From positions 1 to 64,000 of the forward strand of contig NZ_JADNBB010000006.1 of NCBI RefSeq assembly GCF_015550595.1: a DNA stretch of 64,000 bases, in the 5' to 3' direction. The notes beneath the pieces are model-generated. The model ran no database searches, had not been told where the DNA came from, and saw only the letters and a program-made list of their open reading frames with translations. Below are positions 60,197-64,000 of the stretch, in pieces. This DNA is from Parabacteroides goldsteinii (GTDB lineage: Bacteria; Bacteroidota; Bacteroidia; Bacteroidales; Tannerellaceae). The translations under genes were made by a program, and so were the position numbers. Within the stretch, counting starts at the first letter, position 1; each line of letters opens with the position of its first letter.

Positions 60197-61523
60197 TATA
60201 TATTATATTTATCTCCATACGCCGCAGCTTCGGGAAAAGTTCACGGAGCATTTCTTTGTAAGGTACTCCCCCGTTCAGATCCATCAGGTAACGTTCGCGT
60301 CCTTCAAAGATGCCGTAATTGTCTATTATAAAGCAGGTAGCTTTTTCATAAGATTTACCACGGATTAACCGGCGCAGTCCTTCCCAGTCTTCCGCCACCC
60401 AGGCAGTACGGAACGGGTAATCTTCCAACCCGTATGATTTAGTCAGATAGCTACGAAAACCTAAAGAACGAGCTTTGGCTAGTGCTTCGTTATCGTAATA
60501 AGCACCATCGGGCGATGCATAACCCGTAACACGGATTTCCTTTATATATATGTAAGGGTTACCCAAAAGCGGAGTAAGCAGGCTGTCTACCTTCAGCAAT
60601 TCACGCCGGTTACGACCAAAAGCAGGATCTACTCTCGAACCGCCACGCGGGTAGTCGATATAAAGGGTAGCGGCAGCGACATGCTGTTCCTGTGTTCGAG
60701 TTTTTGACGGTGGAGTTTCTTCCAACTTTTGGATGTTTACATTTTCAGCATATAAATAAAGATTAGTGACCTTTTGGAAAGTGTCTACCGTTTGAACCTG
60801 CATAATCTCCTTTATAATTTTCTTTTGCGGAACAACAGCCTCCCGTTTCGGATTATCCTGCATCTGTTGTGTGATAACATCTTCACTTGCCGCTAATAAA
60901 GCACAAGGTGAAGGCAGATTGATATCGGTGGTTAGTATGTCGTCAGCCAACACCAGTTCGGTACAGCAATCCTTGCTGATTTGCTTTAAACGCAATTCGG
61001 CATGCTCCATCCACGAGGCATAAGGGATACTGACATTATAACGAAGGGTGTAGTTATTTCCACGTTTGACACCGATCCAGGTATGATAAGCGAGCGGTTT
61101 GTTACGGTCAGGATTCACCGTTTCTTCACGACGATCGAAACGGGCACGACGGCTACCGGAAAGAACTACCGGAGGAAGGGCCACCTCTTTCTTTCCGAAA
61201 TGGAGTGACGGGATCAACGTCAGAGACTCTTCGGAAGGGATGCGGATACCGGTAGCGGTGATCTTCAGGTCGATATGGACACTATCGTCACTTACAGTAA
61301 GGCTCTGCGGGATGATGCGGATGCCGTCGGGAGTAACCTCTTTGGCATAAAGGGTGGTGCTCATTATTAAAAGAATGACACACAGCCAATGACACACCCC
61401 CTGACCCCTCTCGAGAAGGGAAAGAATACTCCCAACACTACCTGATTGTAGTATCTGATGGTAACTTTTCCCCTCTCGAGAGGAGACAGAGGGTGTGTTA
61501 ATGGCTTGTCTCATACCAATCAA
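60177..61523 (-). CDS. DUF3868-type pilus protein with OmpA C-terminus
   Basis: A 448-aa exported protein. The mature part starts near KEVTPDGIRIIPQSLTVSDDSVHIDLKITATG, which is DUF3868-like, and ends with an OmpA-type domain (ETLLTPLLGNPYIYIKEIRVTGYASPDGAYYDNEALAKARSLGF). The signal-sequence region is unusually long and contains an inverted repeat inserted in frame (61389-61502), so the true start is uncertain; ATG 61523 or 61514 (MRQAINT) would place the hydrophobic WLCVILLIMSTTLYA downstream. Confidence 0.8.
   Translation of the reverse strand: MIGMRQAINTPSVSSREGKSYHQILQSGSVGSILSLLERGQGVCHWLCVILLIMSTTLYAKEVTPDGIRIIPQSLTVSDDSVHIDLKITATGIRIPSEESLTLIPSLHFGKKEVALPPVVLSGSRRARFDRREETVNPDRNKPLAYHTWIGVKRGNNYTLRYNVSIPYASWMEHAELRLKQISKDCCTELVLADDILTTDINLPSPCALLAASEDVITQQMQDNPKREAVVPQKKIIKEIMQVQTVDTFQKVTNLYLYAENVNIQKLEETPPSKTRTQEQHVAAATLYIDYPRGGSRVDPAFGRNRRELLKVDSLLTPLLGNPYIYIKEIRVTGYASPDGAYYDNEALAKARSLGFRSYLTKSYGLEDYPFRTAWVAEDWEGLRRLIRGKSYEKATCFIIDNYGIFEGRERYLMDLNGGVPYKEMLRELFPKLRRMEINIIYNERYEK
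61389..61502. repeat. Inverted-repeat unit inside a signal-peptide coding region
   Basis: ACACACCC...CCTCTCGAGA...GGGAAAG near 61391-61424 is complementary, with a few mismatches, to 61466-61500. The intervening part contains ACTACCTGATTGTAGT, itself nearly palindromic. The whole unit of about 113 bp lies in frame between the start codon and the hydrophobic core of the pilus protein's signal peptide, and adds about 38 residues. It looks like a non-autonomous palindromic insertion. Confidence 0.6.
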
Positions 61524-62110
61524 TGTATAATATAGATAAAAGAAACCCCCAACTTCGTAGGTCCGAAGAAATGCCGTTTATACCGGCCCATCAGTTCCGC
61601 ACACTCAGAACATACATATTTATTATATTCCAAATAGGTATAGCCAACACCCGCGGTCAATTCCAAACCCCAACGACGCCCTATTGCAAAATGATAACCA
61701 TAAGAAACACCGCCACCATAAAGTTCGCCACGATAAGTATATGTATCCAGATCCGGCAGGAAAGGAATCTGTCCGACATTATAACGACCGTAATGTCCAT
61801 GCACACCCAGGAAGTGTCCTTCGAAGCTTTTACAGAACCAGTAACGAAGTTCAGGCTGTACCAACCAGTGACGCAGACTCATGCCATCTGAAAAGAACGT
61901 CCAGGCATTGTAATTTCCATCTACACTGAGAGTCAGCTTCTTACTAATCGCTACCTCTACACCCAGATTCGGTGTTGTTGTTAGCCACCAGAGCGTATTC
62001 GTCCTGACTCCAATTTGTTGGCTATGCGCTACGACAGCCGACAATTGCAGTAACAAAGAGATCAGCAAGAGATTTACCCTGATTTTCGTTCTTAATCCCG
62101 TTCTTTTCAT
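61520..62110 (-). CDS. DUF3575 family protein, first gene of pilus operon
   Basis: A 196-aa exported protein. The start at 62110 (MKRTGLRTKIRVNLLLISLLLQL) gives a normal signal peptide; the frame extends 9 codons upstream without good reason. The mature part (GVRTNTLWWLTTTPNLGVEVAISKKLTLSVDGNYNAWTF, RHWLVQPELRYWFC, GLELTAGVGYTYLEYNKY) is a DUF3575 beta-barrel seen at the head of FimA/Mfa loci. It probably sits in the outer membrane. It lies 18 bp from an inverted repeat of the switch. Confidence 0.88.
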   Translation of the reverse strand: MKRTGLRTKIRVNLLLISLLLQLSAVVAHSQQIGVRTNTLWWLTTTPNLGVEVAISKKLTLSVDGNYNAWTFFSDGMSLRHWLVQPELRYWFCKSFEGHFLGVHGHYGRYNVGQIPFLPDLDTYTYRGELYGGGVSYGYHFAIGRRWGLELTAGVGYTYLEYNKYVCSECAELMGRYKRHFFGPTKLGVSFIYIIH

Positions 62111-62159
62111 ATCTTCTACCCTATGTACATGTCTCATTCTTAGTAAGAATGAGACATCT

Positions 62160-62261
62160 TTAAACGAAGATCGTATACTTGTTGAATTACAACGGATTAA
62201 AGATGAGTTATTAAATAGAATAGTATTTTTAGACAGGCGTTTTTCTTCTGATAAGATTTAA
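62160..62261 (+). other. Silent alternative C-terminal frame for the recombinase
   Basis: In the frame that continues from the shared repeat, 33 codons lead to TAA at 62259-62261. They encode an amphipathic charged helix starting LNEDRILVELQRIKDE. In the present orientation they have no start. After inversion they would follow the recombinase sequence KNETS directly, replacing the two-codon tail AG. Confidence 0.75.
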
Positions 62262-62328
62262 TTTAAGGTTACTTTTTCATATCTTTTATTTGTTTATTAA
62301 ATAATAACATGTACATTTGCAGGAAGAT

Positions 62329-62350
62329 AGCCTTTGAATAATAAAGGCTC
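62329..62350 (+). other. Hairpin in the leader of the invertible promoter
   Basis: AGCCTTT pairs with AAAGGCT a few bases after the expected transcription start. In the ON state it would sit at the 5' end of the pilus mRNA, where it could protect the message or affect initiation. Confidence 0.45.
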
Positions 62351-62357
62351 AAAAAAA

Positions 62358-63347
62358 TCAACCAGCAGATGTCTCATTCTTACTAAGAAGGGGACATTTT
62401 TTTTCTTTCTCTATTGATTTCTTTCTTATCAATCTGTTTAACATCTCTTCATTTGCATTATCAATCACACGTGAAGGCATTCCTCTCATGTAAGTTTTCG
62501 TGACTCGTTCCGAGCCATGCCCCATTCCCTGGCTGATAATAGCGATACTCATTCCACATTCTTCGATCAACGAGGCCCAACTGTGTCGCGCCACATAAGT
62601 AGTTAGCTTCAATCCCAACATTTCTCCTATCTTACCTAACTGACGGTTGATACGCCTCAGTGAACTTTTTTCTGAAATATCTTTTCCACCATACGAGTTC
62701 CTTCGTAAAAAAGGAAAAACATAGGGATTATCTGACTCACGATAACGCTCCATGATCATTTTCATTTCAGGCACAATTTTCACCTGCAATGGTGCAGAAG
62801 TCTTACTTCTTTTGTAACAAATATACTCACCGTTTATAGAGTCATAACGCAGACTAAACACATCCACAAAACACATACCTCGTGCATAAAACAGGAACAT
62901 AAACAGGTCGCGCGCCTTACAAAGTTCTTTCTTCCCGGAAAGATCAAGGCTGATTATGTCTAAAACCGCCTTTTTCTCTAGTGAGCGTTTCAAGGTGGCG
63001 GGAACAGGTATACGAATATTCGTAAAAGGATGATTGGAACCGGCAGGTATCGAATACGTCTTCACCGCTTTATTGTAAACCGCACGTAGTATACGACAAT
63101 AATTATCTACACTAGCTAACGATAAACTTCCGCTTTTCTGCATGTGCATAACATAAGCATTAAGCCATAAGTCCGTTATATCCTTCACCTTGAGCTTATC
63201 TACTTTTTTTCCTACAAAATCACAAACGGAACGATAGACGTTCCGATAGTTGTCGACCGTAAATTGGCTTTTACTTTTGCCAAGATAATCGATCTGATCT
63301 TTAAATACATCTGCTAAAAACAGATCTGCTGTTTGATTTTTTGCCAT
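62358..63347 (-). CDS. Tyrosine recombinase of the invertible switch
   Basis: A 329-aa site-specific recombinase. The SAM-like core-binding domain covers about 1-115. The catalytic domain has box I FYARGMCFVDVFSL (Arg), box II TYVARHSWASL (Arg, His), GHGSE and the nucleophile in KTYMRGM. It resembles the Bacteroidetes invertases that flip surface-structure promoters. Its 3' end runs through the right repeat of the invertible segment, and its stop codon lies inside the segment. In the present state the protein ends KNETSAG. Confidence 0.93.
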   Translation of the reverse strand: MAKNQTADLFLADVFKDQIDYLGKSKSQFTVDNYRNVYRSVCDFVGKKVDKLKVKDITDLWLNAYVMHMQKSGSLSLASVDNYCRILRAVYNKAVKTYSIPAGSNHPFTNIRIPVPATLKRSLEKKAVLDIISLDLSGKKELCKARDLFMFLFYARGMCFVDVFSLRYDSINGEYICYKRSKTSAPLQVKIVPEMKMIMERYRESDNPYVFPFLRRNSYGGKDISEKSSLRRINRQLGKIGEMLGLKLTTYVARHSWASLIEECGMSIAIISQGMGHGSERVTKTYMRGMPSRVIDNANEEMLNRLIRKKSIEKEKKCPLLSKNETSAG

Positions 63348-63514
63348 CTATGTCATATAGTTATTATTATGACCCAAGAATACGCACTTTTCCCCAATAA
63401 GCCAATACAGCAAAGGTTATGAAAAGCAAAGAAAATAAAAGCCTATCCCCCTGTCAGATAACCCCAATAAATAATGCAGAGATTGAATAATATGACGAGG
63501 AGAAATAATAACAC

Positions 63515-63546
63515 AAAAAAATAAGACGACCTTTTGAGTCGTCTTA
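63515..63546 (-). terminator. Terminator of the ThuA-domain gene
   Basis: AAGACGAC pairs with GTCGTCTT around a 7-nt loop. On the minus strand the stem is followed by seven T. Confidence 0.85.
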
Positions 63547-63569
63547 TCCATTAATATAAAAAAGTACTA

Positions 63570-64000
63570 TTATTTCTGTTCTTTATAGTCTTTACGATAA
63601 GAACACTCCGTTTCCGTAGGGAAGTCTTTCGGCACTTTCTGAGTCACCTTTCCGGTTGCCGCCCATTCAGCACCACGCAACAGTAAAACCTGGAAACCCG
63701 TACATTGCATAGCTGTATTATTTTCAGCTGTCTCACCGGCATGTCCAAGCATCGTATGGAAGATACGGGCGTTGCCGTAATCGACAGTGAAGATCAGCGG
63801 TTCCTCGCGACCTGATCCGCCTGTTTCCTTATCAGAATAAGAAGTATACAGGAGAGCATCGATATTACCCGGCCCACGCATACGATCATATAATTCATCC
63901 TTTGTATGACGCCATTTCAGAGGTAAACCTTTGACGATCGGATGCACTTTATCACGTCCATTCAAAACATATTCATGCTGGCTGCCATGTGAGCCTCCGG
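63570..64000 (-). CDS. ThuA-domain protein (partial, 5' end outside window)
   Basis: The last 142 or so residues of a leftward gene whose start lies beyond 64000. The frame stays open to the window edge (GGSHGSQHEYVLNGRDKVHPI), so the internal TTG at 63965 is not the real start. Motifs YDRMRGPGNIDALLYTSY, RIFHTMLGHAGET and GFQVLLLRGAEWAATGKVT fit ThuA-like class I glutamine amidotransferase folds, which occur in trehalose and other sugar metabolism. Substrate unknown. Confidence 0.85.
   Translation of the reverse strand, partial: GGSHGSQHEYVLNGRDKVHPIVKGLPLKWRHTKDELYDRMRGPGNIDALLYTSYSDKETGGSGREEPLIFTVDYGNARIFHTMLGHAGETAENNTAMQCTGFQVLLLRGAEWAATGKVTQKVPKDFPTETECSYRKDYKEQK

Larger units (their letters stand above)
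62129..62397. promoter_or_regulatory. Invertible promoter segment (OFF orientation)
   Basis: Two 31-bp inverted repeats (62129-62159 and 62367-62397; 29 of 31 match, of which 23 contiguous) enclose 207 bp. Each arm is also a near-palindrome. Inside, TTTG (62289-62292), 19 bp and TACATTTG (62312-62319) form a strong Bacteroidetes promoter pointing right, away from the pilus genes. Inversion would point it at the DUF3575 gene with a leader of about 90 nt. No promoter for the leftward operon is visible in the present state. Confidence 0.85.

Noticed and set aside
62129-62159. Left palindrome read simply as a terminator
   Set aside because: It has no T-run, lies upstream of the pilus genes, and is matched by an inverted copy beside a recombinase.

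Overview
The window looks like chromosome of a gut Bacteroidales species, most likely Parabacteroides or a close Bacteroides relative. Many genes are preceded by the Bacteroidetes -7 promoter motif TAnnTTTG rather than sigma70 boxes. There are TonB-dependent and FimB/Mfa2-type surface proteins, an OprB-like porin, Bacteroidetes-style tyrosine recombinases and lipoproteins. The genus is inferred, not proven.

Region 1 (1 to about 24.2 kb) is accessory DNA, the right end of an integrated mobile element. It holds an IS110-family transposase, a large arsenic resistance cluster (arsR; arsM-arsC-acr3-arsF-arsG-arsE-ferredoxin; arsD-arsA), a metal-related module (DUF302 protein, small Cys-rich exported protein, TonB receptor, CDF transporter), a run of leftward genes of mostly unknown function, and a pair of tyrosine recombinases. 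One recombinase appears catalytically dead. The element abuts a tRNA-Asp gene whose acceptor stem carries two U-U mismatches. The ars units share a TTCG-N8-CGAA dyad that embeds the promoter -7 box.

Region 2 (24.3 to about 49.4 kb) is ordinary chromosome: aminotransferase, YqgE, GNAT, glycosyltransferases, RecR, GH130 phosphorylase, thioredoxin lipoprotein, GH13 amylase, OprB-like porin, MgtA, transglutaminase, RsgA, methyltransferase, a two-component system, SDR, amino acid permease, HU and a C11 peptidase. MgtA has a four-fold 11-bp direct repeat upstream of its promoter.

Region 3 (49.4 to 63.4 kb) is the main discovery. A leftward type V (FimA/Mfa-like) pilus operon ends in a complete diversity-generating retroelement (DGR): variable lipoprotein, candidate MutS-like accessory protein, Avd, template repeat and a reverse transcriptase with the DGR motif IGNLTSQ and YVDD. 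The template repeat (51544-51739) and variable repeat (52890-53085) differ at 18 of 196 positions, and all 18 are adenines on the template coding strand. The operon start is separated from an adjacent tyrosine recombinase by a 207-bp segment flanked by 31-bp inverted repeats. The only recognisable promoter in that segment points away from the operon, so the sequenced state looks OFF. The same segment carries a silent 33-codon reading frame that would become a new C-terminal tail of the recombinase after inversion. The locus therefore appears to combine ON/OFF phase variation of pili, a recombinase that rewrites its own C-terminus, and retroelement-driven diversification of a pilus-associated lectin-like domain.

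The window ends inside a leftward ThuA-domain gene.
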